A stretch of 45,156 nucleotides of DNA, from NCBI RefSeq assembly GCF_001006805.1, contig NZ_LN811351.1, positions 217,559-262,714 on the forward strand. The letters are read 5' to 3'. This document shows, in pieces, positions 33,914-43,982 of this stretch. Origin of the DNA: Microvirga massiliensis. Lineage in GTDB: Bacteria > Pseudomonadota > Alphaproteobacteria > Rhizobiales > Beijerinckiaceae. Position 1 is the stretch's first letter; the number at the start of each line of letters is the position of its first letter. Below the pieces are notes generated by a model that was not told where the DNA came from, ran no database searches, and saw only the letters and a program-made list of their open reading frames with translations. The position numbers and the translations under genes are program-made.

Positions 33914-34606
33914 GTGCAGGTCGAGACCGGAACCGTAACCAGACGAAGCCGCAAGTCCGATCGGGCAGCCGAGGTCGAGCAGGTCGCAACGGGAGAAGGG
34001 CACCAGAGCGTGTCCACGGTGCTGCGGGAGGTCGTCGAAGCCAGCCGCGGCGAGAACATCACGATCCGCGAGATCGTCGAGGCCTTCGGCGACCGCGCCT
34101 TCGGCTTCCTGCTGATCCTGTTCAGCCTGCCGAACTGCGTGCCCGCGCCGCCGGGCGTAGCCGGGATCGTGGGGACGCCGGTGCTGATCTTTGGGATCCA
34201 GATGATGCTCGGCCATAGCCGGCCCTGGCTTCCTGCTTTCATTCTCAGGCGCAGCATCTCGGTTGCCACGTTCCGCCGCGTCATCGACGTCGCGGAGCCG
34301 CGTCTCAAGAAGCTCGAAGCCTATTGCCGCCCCCGCTACACTTGGGCCTTCGGGCCGACGGGGGATCGGCTCATGGGATTTTTCGCCATTCTCGTGGCGG
34401 TCTCGGTCCTGATCCCTTTTCCGGGAACGAACTTCCCGCCGTCGCTCGCCCTGGTGATCGCCTCCGTGGCCGTCATGGAGGAGGATGGCATTCTTCTTCT
34501 CGGAGGGCTTCTCGTTGGCCTTGCCGGGCTGGCCTACACGGCGACTGTGACCGGCGCCGCTTTCCATCTCGTCGAAGCCGCGCTGACGGGCTGGTTCGGC
34601 TCTTGA
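33914..34606 (+). CDS. exoD: ExoD-like membrane protein, copy 1
   Basis: 230 residues with a polar N-terminus and four or five membrane segments. The family pattern is FGFLLILFSLPNCVPAPPGV, then VSVLIPFPGTNFPPSLALVI. ExoD proteins affect exopolysaccharide synthesis in rhizobia; biochemical role unknown. The start GTG at 33914 has AGGAG six bases before it. A second ExoD-like gene follows 94 bp downstream. Confidence 0.8.
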   Translation: MQVETGTVTRRSRKSDRAAEVEQVATGEGHQSVSTVLREVVEASRGENITIREIVEAFGDRAFGFLLILFSLPNCVPAPPGVAGIVGTPVLIFGIQMMLGHSRPWLPAFILRRSISVATFRRVIDVAEPRLKKLEAYCRPRYTWAFGPTGDRLMGFFAILVAVSVLIPFPGTNFPPSLALVIASVAVMEEDGILLLGGLLVGLAGLAYTATVTGAAFHLVEAALTGWFGS

Positions 34607-34699
34607 TGCCGGTGAGTGGAACCACCTGCGACGGGACCGGCGGCTCTCCTCGTCCTGATCTCGCGCGAGCGGGTCGAGCCCTCTTGAGTGAGGCCTTGC

Positions 34700-35296
34700 A
34701 TGGCGTTCGAGAGGATCAGTGAACGTCTCTCCCGTGTTCTTGCCGAAACCATCGATGCGGTCACGGTTCGGAAAGTCCTCGCAAGCTTCGGTCGGGAGGC
34801 TCTAACCCTCCTTGTCGTACTGCTCCTTTTGCCGAATGCCTTCTTGGCCCCACCGGTATTGGCCGGGATCTCAGTGGGGCCGGTTGCCCTCTTCGGCGTG
34901 CAACTCCTTCTCGATCGAGAAGAGCCATGGCTTCCGCAGAGTCTTCTCGACAAGGCGATCCCAAAGGCGGCTATCGAACGGCTGATGGCGCGGGCCGGTC
35001 CCGTCCTGGATCGGCTCGAAGCAAGAAGCCGCGCTCGCCTGCCGATCCTGACCGGATCGATCGGGCGCAGAGTCTTCGGCCTCTTCGCGGTGCTCGCGGC
35101 AGCCATCGTGATCCTGCCCATACCCGGTACGAACGTGCTGCCAGCTATCGGCATCATGCTCATGGGGATGGGGCTGATCGCTCGTGACGGCCTCCTTGTA
35201 CTGATCGGGATCCTCTGCAGCATCTCCGGGCTCGCCGTGGCCTTTGCGGCCGCAGGCCTCGTCCTGCAAGCGATAGATTGGTTGGTGAGGGCCTGA
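34700..35296 (+). CDS. ExoD-like membrane protein, copy 2
   Basis: 198 residues. Same architecture as copy 1: REALTLLVVLLLLPNAFLAP, IVILPIPGTNVLPAIGIMLM and an ending helix ISGLAVAFAAAGLVLQAIDW. The two copies share the PxPGTN motif but are otherwise well diverged. Start at 34700 (MAFERISERLSRVL) preferred over 34688. It ends 2 bp from the convergent serine hydrolase gene. Confidence 0.78.
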   Translation: MAFERISERLSRVLAETIDAVTVRKVLASFGREALTLLVVLLLLPNAFLAPPVLAGISVGPVALFGVQLLLDREEPWLPQSLLDKAIPKAAIERLMARAGPVLDRLEARSRARLPILTGSIGRRVFGLFAVLAAAIVILPIPGTNVLPAIGIMLMGMGLIARDGLLVLIGILCSISGLAVAFAAAGLVLQAIDWLVRA

Positions 35297-35298
35297 AA

Positions 35299-36222
35299 TC
35301 AGTCGCGCTCGAGGAGTTCGAAAGTCAGATTCTCGAGAGTACCCTGCGCGTCCGGCCCGTCGGCCGGCCGGAACACCGCGACGGTGCGGACCCGGCTTCC
35401 GGAGCCCGCATGGTAAATCGCGCACGTGCTTCCCGGCCCTTGGCCGGTGTGTCCGACGATCGGCCCCTGCGGTCGGCCGCTATCTCCCATGACTCCGAGC
35501 CCATAGCCCGGCTGGCGAAACGGACGCCCCGGAATGGGCTCGCCCACCACATGGAGGTCGAGCATGGCGCGGCGCAGGTCGTGGGGCAGGAAATCCCTGA
35601 GGAGCAACCGGTGGAGCAGGCGCGCAGCCTCGCGAGGCGATCCGACAAGGAGGCCGTGATAGACCCAGCCGGGATGGTAGCGCCGCGCATTGCCCCAGGA
35701 GGTATCGTCGAGATCGGCGGGGACTTGCGCAAGGCAGACACTCTCGAGATCCAGAGGGTCGAACACGAGATGCCGGAGGGCATCCGCAAGGTTCTCGCCT
35801 GTCGCTTCCTCCAGGATGCGGCCGACGAGCAGATAGCCGATATTGGAGTAGGACCAGCCCCGACCCGGTAGGAACAGGAGCGTCGCCGCATCGGCCCGGG
35901 CCAGCATTTCCTCCATAGGCCAGGGCTCGTCATGGTGGGCAAGGGCCGCCTTGTAGTCCTCCAACCCGCCGTAATCCGGAAGACCGGCCGTGTGCTGCAG
36001 GAGCTGCCGCAGGGAGAAGGGGCGACCGTGCAAACTGTCGAGATTCAGCCTGCCATCCCGCACGAGGGCCAGGGCGGCAGCTGCGAGCACGGTCTTCGTG
36101 AAGCTCCACCACGGAGCAGGCCGGTCCGGCAGCGAGCCGAATCCGCCTTCGTCCGGGCCTTCGAGCCCGGCGATGAGCGTTTCCGCATCTAAACCTGCCA
36201 GGATTGCTGCGGTGTCCCTCAT
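35299..36222 (-). CDS. Serine hydrolase of the class C beta-lactamase family
   Basis: 307 residues, without signal peptide, therefore probably cytoplasmic. Active-site motifs SxxK (WWSFTKTVL, around residue 40), YxN ([15 protein letters not shown]) and the HTG triad (GHTGQGPGS); also [13 protein letters not shown], typical of the family. Likely an esterase or peptidase rather than an antibiotic resistance enzyme, since it is not exported. Its 3' end is 2 bp from the exoD copy 2 stop. Confidence 0.84.
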   Translation of the reverse strand: MRDTAAILAGLDAETLIAGLEGPDEGGFGSLPDRPAPWWSFTKTVLAAAALALVRDGRLNLDSLHGRPFSLRQLLQHTAGLPDYGGLEDYKAALAHHDEPWPMEEMLARADAATLLFLPGRGWSYSNIGYLLVGRILEEATGENLADALRHLVFDPLDLESVCLAQVPADLDDTSWGNARRYHPGWVYHGLLVGSPREAARLLHRLLLRDFLPHDLRRAMLDLHVVGEPIPGRPFRQPGYGLGVMGDSGRPQGPIVGHTGQGPGSTCAIYHAGSGSRVRTVAVFRPADGPDAQGTLENLTFELLERD

Positions 36223-36383
36223 ACGTTTGGCTTCTCGGGCATCAACGCCTCCTACTGGATCTTGGTCGGGCCTCTTGGCGGGGCGAGGGCGCGGGCTCTA
36301 TAACCCCGGCACCTCTTCGTCACCTGCAGTCGTCGGGCCACCCTTCTGAAGAGGGCGTGCCGCCTCGACCCATGGAGCCTTCG

Positions 36384-37130
36384 ATGGCTGGACATTCGCA
36401 ATTCAAGAACATCATGCATCGCAAAGGGCGCCAGGACGCCCAGCGCTCCCGCCTATTCTCGAAGCTCGCACGGGAAATCACCGTCGCGGCCAAGTTGGGC
36501 ACGCCCGACCCGGCGATGAACCCGCGCCTTCGCGCCGCGATGCTTGCAGCCCGCGCCGAGAACATGCCGAAGGACAACATCCAGCGTGCCATCAACAAGG
36601 CGACCGGAGGCGAGGGTGAGAGCTACGAGGAGATCCGCTACGAGGGCTATGGCCCGGGCGGCGCCGCGCTCATCGTCGAGGCGATGACCGACAACCGTAA
36701 CCGGACGGCCTCCGACATCCGCTCGTATTTTACCAAGAACGGCGGCAACATGGCGGAAACCGGGGCGGTTTCCTTCATGTTCGACCGAGTCGGGCTCGTC
36801 TCCTTCGCTCCGGAGGTGGCCGACGCGGATACGATGCTCGAGGCGGCGATCGAGGCCGGCGCCGACGACGTCGCCTCGACGGATGACGGGCACGACGTGA
36901 TCTGTGAACAGTCGCAACTCGGCGAGGTCACCAAGGCTCTGGAAGCGCGCTTCGGGGAGCCGCGCGCCTCGAAGCTCGTCTGGCGCGCCCAGAATACGGT
37001 CCCGGTCGACGACGAGGCCGGCGAGAAGCTTCTGCGCCTCATGGAAGCCCTCGAGGAGCATGACGACGTCCAGAACGTCTACGGGAATTTCGAGCTCTCC
37101 GAGGCCGTGCTGCAGAAGATGGCATCGTAG
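36384..37130 (+). CDS. yebC: YebC/PmpR family protein
   Basis: 248 residues, the usual size. Begins [20 protein letters not shown]; conserved [20 protein letters not shown] and [20 protein letters not shown]. The family includes transcriptional regulators and, as shown recently, factors that help translation of proline stretches. The window's tolA encodes seven prolines in a row. It is directly before ruvC: the ruvC GTG follows the yebC stop without a gap. Start chosen at 36384; upstream in-frame starts lie before the promoter. Confidence 0.94.
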   Translation: MAGHSQFKNIMHRKGRQDAQRSRLFSKLAREITVAAKLGTPDPAMNPRLRAAMLAARAENMPKDNIQRAINKATGGEGESYEEIRYEGYGPGGAALIVEAMTDNRNRTASDIRSYFTKNGGNMAETGAVSFMFDRVGLVSFAPEVADADTMLEAAIEAGADDVASTDDGHDVICEQSQLGEVTKALEARFGEPRASKLVWRAQNTVPVDDEAGEKLLRLMEALEEHDDVQNVYGNFELSEAVLQKMAS

Positions 37131-37637
37131 GTGCGCGCGCCGGCGACACGAATTCTCGGAGTCGATCCGGGCCTGCGCCGAACGGGGTGGGGCGTGATCA
37201 CGATCGAGGGAACGAAGCTCGGTTTCGTGGGCTGCGGAACCGTGAAATCGAACGACAAGCTGTCTCTTGCGGAACGACTGTGCGAGCTGCACCACGGACT
37301 CATGGAGGTGCTCGCGACTTATGGGCCGGACGAAGTGGCCGTCGAGGAGACCTTCGTCAACAAGGATGCGCAGGCGACCTTGAAGCTCGGCCATGCGCGA
37401 GGGATCGCGCTTCTCGTCTCGGCTCTCTCAGGGCTCGAGGTCGCAGAATATGCACCGAACCTCGTCAAGAAGACGGTCGTCGGGTCGGGCCATGCGGAGA
37501 AGACGCAGATCCGCGCCATGGTCCGCATCCTGCTCCCGAAGGCCGATCCGAAATCCGACGACGCTGCAGACGCCCTGGCGATTGCGGTCACGCACGCGCA
37601 TCACCGCAATGCGAGGACGCTCAGCCGTCTCGCCTGA
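37131..37637 (+). CDS. ruvC: Holliday junction resolvase RuvC
   Basis: 168 residues. Cuts four-way DNA junctions after RuvAB branch migration. Catalytic acidic motifs: [34 protein letters not shown] and [20 protein letters not shown] start directly abutting yebC. Confidence 0.95.
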   Translation: MRAPATRILGVDPGLRRTGWGVITIEGTKLGFVGCGTVKSNDKLSLAERLCELHHGLMEVLATYGPDEVAVEETFVNKDAQATLKLGHARGIALLVSALSGLEVAEYAPNLVKKTVVGSGHAEKTQIRAMVRILLPKADPKSDDAADALAIAVTHAHHRNARTLSRLA

Positions 37638-37748
37638 ACCACCCGACAAAGGTGATCATGCGGCGTGAGTGCGTGCAACCGCTTCTGAGCGCTCGGTTCC
37701 GCCAAAGGTAAAAAGGCTCTACAGAGGTCCGGGACCGGAGAGCTGGGT

Positions 37749-38366
37749 GTGATCGGAAAACTGAAAGGCCTCGTCGATAGTTACGGGGACGACTTCGTCA
37801 TCATCGATGTCCAGGGCGTTGGTTACGTCGTGCATTGCTCGTCCCGGACTTTGCAGAACCTGCCGCCGGTCGGCGAGGCCGCGGTGCTCTCGATCGAGAC
37901 GCAGGTCCGGGAAGACATGATCCGCCTGTTCGGCTTCCGGTCCGATGCCGAGCGCGAATGGTTCCGCATGTTGCAGAGCGTCCAGGGCGTGGGGGCGAAG
38001 GTGGCTCTCGGGATCCTCTCCGTGCTCGATCCCGGAAGCCTGGCGACGGCGATCGCGACATCGGACAAGGCGAGCGTCGCCCGGTCTCCCGGCGTAGGAC
38101 CGAAGCTCGCTCAGCGTATCGTGTCGGAACTGAAGGATCGCGCCCCTGCCTTCGCGCCGGTCGACCCGACCCTCATCCGGCTTTCCGGCGGAGTGGAGGC
38201 CGGCGGGATTCCGGCGCCGGCATCGGATGCGGTCTCCGCCCTCGTCAATCTCGGCTATGCTCAGGCTCAGGCCTCCGCCGCAGTGGCGGCCGCTCTCAAG
38301 CAGGTGGGAGACGAGGCCGAGGCGAAGACGCTCATCCGGCTCGGCCTGCGCGAATTGGCGCGCTGA
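37749..38366 (+). CDS. ruvA: Holliday junction helicase subunit RuvA
   Basis: 205 residues. Starts [20 protein letters not shown] (OB-fold domain), followed by helix-hairpin-helix motifs ([35 protein letters not shown]) and the C-terminal RuvB-contact domain ([20 protein letters not shown]). GTG start. 111 bp separate it from ruvC; this spacer contains a 17-codon reading frame [17 protein letters not shown] of unknown relevance. Confidence 0.95.
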   Translation: MIGKLKGLVDSYGDDFVIIDVQGVGYVVHCSSRTLQNLPPVGEAAVLSIETQVREDMIRLFGFRSDAEREWFRMLQSVQGVGAKVALGILSVLDPGSLATAIATSDKASVARSPGVGPKLAQRIVSELKDRAPAFAPVDPTLIRLSGGVEAGGIPAPASDAVSALVNLGYAQAQASAAVAAALKQVGDEAEAKTLIRLGLRELAR

Positions 38367-38407
38367 CGCAATCAATCCTAAATTAGGCTCTTCCCGAGGA
38401 TATTCGC

Positions 38408-39454
38408 TTGGACAATCCCCGCCGCCTGGTCTCTCCCGAGAAGAGACAGGACGACTCCGACACTTCCCTGCGCCCGCTCGCCCTCGACGAGTTCGTGGGC
38501 CAGCGGCAGGCGCGGTCCAATCTCCAGGTGTTCATCGACGCCGCGAAGGTGCGCGGCGATGCGCTCGATCATGTGCTCTTCGTAGGCCCACCCGGCCTTG
38601 GCAAGACGACGCTCGCGCAGATCGTCGCGCGCGAGCTCGGCGTCAATTTCCGGTCGACCTCCGGCCCCGTGATCGCCAAGGCGGGCGATCTCGCCGCGCA
38701 GCTCACCAATCTCGAAGAGCGGGACGTCCTCTTCATCGACGAGATCCACCGCCTCAATCCAGCGGTCGAGGAAATTCTCTATCCCGCCATGGAGGATTAC
38801 CAGCTCGACCTGATCATCGGTGAGGGGCCCGCTGCACGCTCGGTGAAGATCGAGCTGCCCCGCTTCACTCTGGTCGGAGCCACGACCCGTGCCGGGCTGC
38901 TGACGACGCCGCTGCGGGACCGGTTCGGAATTCCGATCCGCCTCGAATTCTACACGATCGACGAGCTCGAACTCATCGTGAAGCGGGCTGCCCGGGTCCT
39001 CGGCATCGGCATGACCGAGGATGGAGCGAACGAGATCGCCCGTCGCGCCCGCGGGACACCGCGGATCGCCGGGCGGCTCCTGCGCCGGGTGCGCGATTTC
39101 GCGATCGTCGATGAAGCCACACAGATCACGCGCGAGATCGCCGACCGGGCGCTGCGCCTTCTCGACGTGGATCCGATCGGCCTCGATGTCATGGACCGCA
39201 AGTATCTCACGACGATCGCGTCCTCCTTCGGCGGAGGGCCGGTCGGCATCGAAACGATCGCCGCCGCGCTGTCCGAGCCGCGGGATGCGATCGAGGAGAT
39301 CATCGAGCCCTACCTGATCCAGAAGGGATTCGTGCAGCGCACTCCGCGCGGTCGGGTCCTGACCCCGCATGCCTTCGCGCATCTCGGGCTGCCGGAGCCG
39401 AACCGGGACGTCGTCCAGTTCGGCCTGTTCCAGAACGGCGACGACGATGCCTGA
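38408..39454 (+). CDS. ruvB: Holliday junction helicase motor RuvB
   Basis: 348 residues. Walker [12 protein letters not shown], Walker [11 protein letters not shown], sensor [21 protein letters not shown] and the C-terminal winged helix ([20 protein letters not shown]). TTG start with GAGGA seven bases upstream. Its last eight bases overlap ybgC. Confidence 0.96.
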   Translation: MDNPRRLVSPEKRQDDSDTSLRPLALDEFVGQRQARSNLQVFIDAAKVRGDALDHVLFVGPPGLGKTTLAQIVARELGVNFRSTSGPVIAKAGDLAAQLTNLEERDVLFIDEIHRLNPAVEEILYPAMEDYQLDLIIGEGPAARSVKIELPRFTLVGATTRAGLLTTPLRDRFGIPIRLEFYTIDELELIVKRAARVLGIGMTEDGANEIARRARGTPRIAGRLLRRVRDFAIVDEATQITREIADRALRLLDVDPIGLDVMDRKYLTTIASSFGGGPVGIETIAAALSEPRDAIEEIIEPYLIQKGFVQRTPRGRVLTPHAFAHLGLPEPNRDVVQFGLFQNGDDDA

Positions 39455-39935
39455 CGCCGGCCCGAGGGACTTGTCGCGGGAACTCGCCGGCTGGCTCGAC
39501 GGCGACACGCACCGCCTTCCGGTTCGGGTCTATTACGAAGACACGGACTTTTCCGGCGCCGTGTATCACGCGAGCTATCTCCGCTTCCTCGAGAGGGGGC
39601 GAACCGACTTCCTGCGTCTCGCCGGCGTTGCCCAGTCAGACCTGCATGCGGGCGGGGAGGGGATGATCTTCGCCGTCCGCCGCCTGACGATCGATTATCT
39701 CAGGCCTGCGCGGATGGACGACGTTCTCGTGGTGGCGACCCGCACGGTCGAGATGCGGGGTGCCTCTCTCGTGATGGACCAGCGCATCACGTGTGGGGAG
39801 GAGCCGATTACCACCGCCACGGTGCTCGTCGCGACGCTCGCCGGCGGGCGTCCGGCCCGCATTCCCGACGGCCTGCGACAACTCCTCAACCCGGACATTC
39901 AACTGAAACTTAACCCTACGGAGCGATTAAGGTAG
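39447..39935 (+). CDS. ybgC: Tol-Pal associated acyl-CoA thioesterase YbgC
   Basis: 162 residues, hot-dog fold thioesterase. Family motif [20 protein letters not shown] with catalytic Asp, followed by [15 protein letters not shown]. The first 23 residues are extra compared with E. coli YbgC. It is the usual first gene of the tol cluster and overlaps ruvB by eight bases, linking ruv and tol. Confidence 0.92.
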   Translation: MPDAGPRDLSRELAGWLDGDTHRLPVRVYYEDTDFSGAVYHASYLRFLERGRTDFLRLAGVAQSDLHAGGEGMIFAVRRLTIDYLRPARMDDVLVVATRTVEMRGASLVMDQRITCGEEPITTATVLVATLAGGRPARIPDGLRQLLNPDIQLKLNPTERLR

Positions 39936-40075
39936 TCTCCGAGAGCTGGCCCGGCCTGATCCCTGCGCCCATACTTTCGACAGATTCCGCGGCGAACGAG
40001 CGGGAAACAAAGTGGGGCATCGCTCCTCGGGATACGAAACGACCGGTTTCCTGAGCCGGCAGACGAGGACCAAAC

Positions 40076-40795
40076 ATGAATCCGGCCGATCTCGCTCAGG
40101 CCGCGCCCGTTGCGCACGACATGACCCTATGGGGTTTGTTCTGGCAGGCGCATTTCGTCGTGAAGCTCGTCATGCTGGGCCTTCTCGGTGCCTCGGTGTG
40201 GTGCTGGGCCATCATCATCGACAAGACGCTGCTCTTCGCGCGCACGAAGCGCGCCATGAACAAATTCGAAGAGGTGTTCTGGTCCGGGCAGTCCCTCGAG
40301 GAGCTCTATCGCAGTCTCGAGAGCCGTCCCACGACCGGTCTAGCCTCCCTGTTCGTCGCCGCGATGCGCGAGTGGAAGCGTTCCTTCGAAGGGTCCGGCC
40401 GCTCCTTCCAGAGCCTCTCGCAACGGATCGACAAGGTCCTCGACGTTACCATCCAGCGTGAGGTCGAGCGCCTCGAGTCCCGGCTTCTCTTCCTGGCCTC
40501 GATCGGCTCGGCAGGTCCCTATATCGGCCTGTTCGGGACGGTGTGGGGCATCATGAATTCCTTCACCTCGATTGCTGCATCGAAGAACACGAGCCTCGCG
40601 GTCGTCGCGCCCGGCATCGCGGAGGCGCTCTTTGCGACCGCAATCGGTCTCTTCGCCGCGATCCCGGCGGTGCTCGCCTACAACAAGCTGCAGTCCGAAG
40701 TCGCCAAGCAGCAGGGCCGCCTCGAGGCTTTCGCCGACGAGTTCTCGGCCATTCTGTCCCGCCAGATCGACGAGCGCATTGCGCTTGCCGCGTGA
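40076..40795 (+). CDS. tolQ: TolQ, proton channel subunit of the Tol-Pal system
   Basis: 239 residues; three transmembrane helices: FVVKLVMLGLLGASVWCWAI, LLFLASIGSAGPYIGLFGTVWG and IAEALFATAIGLFAAIPAVLA. It forms the motor with TolR that energises TolA. GAGGACC before the ATG. 140 bp after ybgC, presumably containing a promoter. Confidence 0.96.
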   Translation: MNPADLAQAAPVAHDMTLWGLFWQAHFVVKLVMLGLLGASVWCWAIIIDKTLLFARTKRAMNKFEEVFWSGQSLEELYRSLESRPTTGLASLFVAAMREWKRSFEGSGRSFQSLSQRIDKVLDVTIQREVERLESRLLFLASIGSAGPYIGLFGTVWGIMNSFTSIAASKNTSLAVVAPGIAEALFATAIGLFAAIPAVLAYNKLQSEVAKQQGRLEAFADEFSAILSRQIDERIALAA

Positions 40796-40807
40796 CGGAG
40801 GATCGAG

Positions 40808-41260
40808 ATGGCAGGGGCAATTGGAATGGCATCGGGCGGTGGCGGCGGGCGGCGACGGCGCCGGTCCCGCAGGGGGGGGCCGATCAACGAGATCAACATG
40901 ACGCCGTTCATCGACGTCATGCTGGTGCTCCTGATCATCTTCATGGTTGCGGCGCCACTGCTCACCGCAGGCGTGCCCCTCGACCTTCCCCAGACCCGGG
41001 CCGCTCCTCTCAACGTCGACACCAAGCCCGTGACCCTCTCCATCCGCGCGAGCGGACAGGTCTTTCTGGGCGAGACTGAACTCAGCGACGAGGAGATCGT
41101 CGGCCGGCTGGCGAGCACGGCCAAGCAGGGATTCGATGAGCGGATCTTCGTTCGTGGAGACAAGAAAGTGGACTATGGACGGGTGGCGCAGGTGATGTCG
41201 ATCGTAACGGCTGCCGGCTACAAGCGCGTCGCGCTTGTGACGGAACCCGACCAGCGCTGA
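40808..41260 (+). CDS. tolR: TolR, motor subunit of the Tol-Pal system
   Basis: 150 residues. The single helix contains the proton-carrying Asp (INMTPFIDVMLVLLIIFMVA). The N-terminus has five glycines and a stretch of arginines (GGGGGRRRRRSRRGGP). Periplasmic domain DKKVDYGRVAQVMSIVTAAG. 12 bp after tolQ. Confidence 0.96.
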   Translation: MAGAIGMASGGGGGRRRRRSRRGGPINEINMTPFIDVMLVLLIIFMVAAPLLTAGVPLDLPQTRAAPLNVDTKPVTLSIRASGQVFLGETELSDEEIVGRLASTAKQGFDERIFVRGDKKVDYGRVAQVMSIVTAAGYKRVALVTEPDQR

Positions 41261-41284
41261 TCTCGCTCCGCAGGGCCGCACGAC

Positions 41285-42565
41285 GTGGGGTTGAGGCACA
41301 AGTTCAATCGCTCCGAGCCCGGGCTCTGGCTGTCGGGGGCCGCCCATGCGGGCATCCTCATCGCAGGGCTTGTCGCCTATTCGGCGCCGCAGTTCCCCGA
41401 TGCCCAGGAAGGCATCGCCGTCGAGGTCGTGACCGAGAACCAGTTCTCGCAGATCACGAAGGGTGAGGAGGACGCCAAGCAGGCGCAGCCGGATCCGAAG
41501 CCGCGGGTGGATCGCGTCGCCGAGAAGGCCGAGCTTCGTGACCCCGGCGAGGCGCAGCGAGACGTGCCAGCGCCTCCGACGAGACCGGACGACGCAAAGG
41601 CCGAGGACCAGGAGGAACTGGCTGCGGTGCCGCCTCCGCCACCTCCGCCCAGACCGGAGGAGATCCAGAGGGACATCGAGAAGGCAGAGGCAGAGGCAAA
41701 AGCAGCCGAGGCCAAGGCGCAAGCTCAGGCCGAAGCGCGAGCGGCTGGGGCCAAGGCGCGGGCAGAAGCAGCAGCCAAAGCCGCCGCGCTGAAGGCCGCC
41801 CAGGAGAAAGAAGAGGCAGAGGCCATCGCAAAAGCGGAGGCTGAAGCAAAAGCCCGCGCCGAAGCCAAGGCGAAAGCCGAAGCGGAGGCACGTCGCGTCG
41901 CGGAGGCGAAAGCCAAGGCCGAAGCCGAGGCGAAGCGCATCGCAGAAGCCAAGGAGAAGGCAGAGGCCGAAGCGAAGCGCGCTGCCGAGGCCAAGGCAAA
42001 AGCCGAGGCCGAAGCGGAAGCCAAGCGTGTTGCCGAGGCGAAGGCCAAGGCGGAAGCCAAGCGTGTTGCCGATGCCAAGGCGGCCGCTGAGGCGAAGGCC
42101 AAGCGGCAGGCCCAACTCGCCGAAAAGTTCGACCCTAGCGATATCCGTCAGCTTCTGCAGTCCAAGGAGAAGGCGGCCTCGTCCGGAGCGACCGGGGCAG
42201 AGGTCAACCGGACGGCAGCTCTCGGGACCGCCACTGGCACAGCGCAGAAACTGAACCCGAGCATGCGCGACGCGCTGGCGGGGATCTTCCGCGAGCAGAT
42301 CGAGCGTTGCTACATGCCGCCGCCGGGCACCGCGACGACGCCGGCCGAAATGCCGGTTCTCGACGTGCGCTTCAATGTCGACGGCAGCCTCGCAACAGAG
42401 CCGCGCATCCAGCGGGCCGGTAGCAAGCCGATCGATCGGGCCGTGGCGGATGCCGCCCTGCGCGCCGTTCGTCGATGCGCACCCTACCGCGTTCCTGCCC
42501 GGTTCGCGCCGTTCTACGAAGACTGGAAATACTGGTTGATCGAATTCGATCCGGCGCAGACCTGA
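41285..42565 (+). CDS. tolA: TolA, energy-transducing protein with a long Ala/Lys/Glu helix
   Basis: 426 residues: N-terminal membrane anchor ([20 protein letters not shown]), a linker with seven consecutive prolines ([14 protein letters not shown]), a central helix of about 160 residues made of short A/E/K repeats ([13 protein letters not shown] types, 41670-42110) and a C-terminal globular domain ([20 protein letters not shown] ... [22 protein letters not shown]) for Pal/TolB contacts. GTG start at 41285 without a clear ribosome binding site. The repeat DNA is also long and low in complexity and may vary in length between strains. Confidence 0.9.
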   Translation: MGLRHKFNRSEPGLWLSGAAHAGILIAGLVAYSAPQFPDAQEGIAVEVVTENQFSQITKGEEDAKQAQPDPKPRVDRVAEKAELRDPGEAQRDVPAPPTRPDDAKAEDQEELAAVPPPPPPPRPEEIQRDIEKAEAEAKAAEAKAQAQAEARAAGAKARAEAAAKAAALKAAQEKEEAEAIAKAEAEAKARAEAKAKAEAEARRVAEAKAKAEAEAKRIAEAKEKAEAEAKRAAEAKAKAEAEAEAKRVAEAKAKAEAKRVADAKAAAEAKAKRQAQLAEKFDPSDIRQLLQSKEKAASSGATGAEVNRTAALGTATGTAQKLNPSMRDALAGIFREQIERCYMPPPGTATTPAEMPVLDVRFNVDGSLATEPRIQRAGSKPIDRAVADAALRAVRRCAPYRVPARFAPFYEDWKYWLIEFDPAQT

Positions 42566-42614
42566 AGCAGCTCGAATCTGCTGCGATGAACCACCTCAAC
42601 CCAAAACGGATGTC

Positions 42615-43946
42615 ATGATGCTCGCTCGCTCGACTGCAGGAACGCTGCTCGTTGCGCTCTGCACGCTCTTTCTGACAATGGCCGGCCTGTCGGGAGCCCA
42701 CGCGCAATTGACACTGCGCGTCGGACCGGGCTCGCAGTTTCAACCGATGCCGATCGCCGTTGCAGATTTCGCGGGAGAGGGCGAACTCGGCGCGCGCGTA
42801 TCGGGCATCATCACCAACAATCTTCAGCGCTCCGGTTATTTTGCGCCGCTCGACAAGTCGCGTTTTCCGGAGCGTCCCGCATTCGATGTGGCACCGCGCT
42901 TCGAGGCGTGGCGCGCGGCCGGCGCACAGGCGCTCATCACCGGTCGCGTGTCGCGGGATGCATCCGGCCGCCTGAAGGCGGAGTTCCGCCTGTGGGATGT
43001 CTATGCCGGACAGCAGATTGCCGGGCAGCAATACTATACGGATGCGAACTTCTGGCGTCGCGTCGGCCACATCATCTCGGATGCGGTCTACACGAAGATC
43101 ACGGGCGTCGGTGGATTCTTCGACACGCGGGTCGTGTTCGTCGACGAGTCGGGGCCGAAGGAGAACCGCCGCAAGCGTCTTGCGATCATGGATCAGGATG
43201 GGGCGAATGTCCGCTATCTCACGCATGGTGAAATGCTCGTCGTGTCTCCGCGCTATTCGCCGGCGACCCAGGACATCACTTACATGGCTCAGCCCCCTGG
43301 CCAGCAGCCGCGCGTGCAGATCATCAATCTCGATACCGGATCGCGTCAGGTCGTCGGCAACTTCCCGGATATGACGTCCTCGCCGCGCTTCTCGCCCGAT
43401 GGACAGCGGATCGTCATGAGCCTTCAGCAGGGCGGCAACGCGAACATCTTCCTCATGGATCTGAACTCGCGCACGACCACACGGCTCACGAGCACGAACG
43501 CGATCGACACCTCCCCATCCTTTTCCCCGGATGGGCGAGAGATCGTTTTCGAAAGCGATCGCGGCGGCACCCAGCAGATCTACGTGATGGGCGCAGACGG
43601 CTCGAATCCACGCCGCATTTCGTTCGGTGACGGCTCCTATTCGCAGCCGGCGTGGTCGCCGCGCGGAGACTACATCGCGTTCACGAAGAGGCACTCGGGT
43701 GGTTTCGCAATCGGCATCATGAAGCCGGACGGCTCGGGAGAGCGCATCCTGACGGAAGGTTTCCACAACGAGAGCCCGACCTGGGCGCCGAACGGCCAAT
43801 ACATCATGTTCTTCCGGGACCCCGGCGGCCAGTCCGGCGGAAAGCTCTACATGGTGGACATCACGGGCCGGGTCGAGCAGCCGGTACCGACGCCGACTTT
43901 TGCATCCGATCCGACCTGGTCTCCACTCCTCGCCGATGCGCGGTAG
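42615..43946 (+). CDS. tolB: TolB, periplasmic beta-propeller of the Tol-Pal system
   Basis: 443 residues with a signal peptide ([20 protein letters not shown]). The N-terminal domain is followed by propeller repeats with the pattern [48 protein letters not shown] and [16 protein letters not shown]. In most proteobacteria pal follows tolB. Here it is followed by a convergent transporter gene 37 bp away, so pal is not in this cluster within the window. Confidence 0.96.
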   Translation: MMLARSTAGTLLVALCTLFLTMAGLSGAHAQLTLRVGPGSQFQPMPIAVADFAGEGELGARVSGIITNNLQRSGYFAPLDKSRFPERPAFDVAPRFEAWRAAGAQALITGRVSRDASGRLKAEFRLWDVYAGQQIAGQQYYTDANFWRRVGHIISDAVYTKITGVGGFFDTRVVFVDESGPKENRRKRLAIMDQDGANVRYLTHGEMLVVSPRYSPATQDITYMAQPPGQQPRVQIINLDTGSRQVVGNFPDMTSSPRFSPDGQRIVMSLQQGGNANIFLMDLNSRTTTRLTSTNAIDTSPSFSPDGREIVFESDRGGTQQIYVMGADGSNPRRISFGDGSYSQPAWSPRGDYIAFTKRHSGGFAIGIMKPDGSGERILTEGFHNESPTWAPNGQYIMFFRDPGGQSGGKLYMVDITGRVEQPVPTPTFASDPTWSPLLADAR

Positions 43947-43964
43947 GAGCAGATCCATGGCGGG

Positions 43965-43981
43965 CGGCGCCCATGGCGCCG
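43965..43981. terminator. Hairpin between tolB and the TDT transporter
   Basis: CGGCGCC-CAT-GGCGCCG, 7 pairs, in the 36-bp gap of two convergent genes. No U-tract, so this is only a weak candidate terminator. Confidence 0.35.
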
Positions 43982-43982
43982 T

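Noticed and set aside
37677..37711. Leader peptide gene before ruvA
   Set aside because: The 17-codon frame has only a weak ribosome binding site and no attenuator-like hairpins follow; kept only as a remark under ruvA.
39904..39931. CtrA box before tolQ (TTAA...TTAA)
   Set aside because: The two half-sites are 13 bp apart instead of 7 and lie over the ybgC stop.
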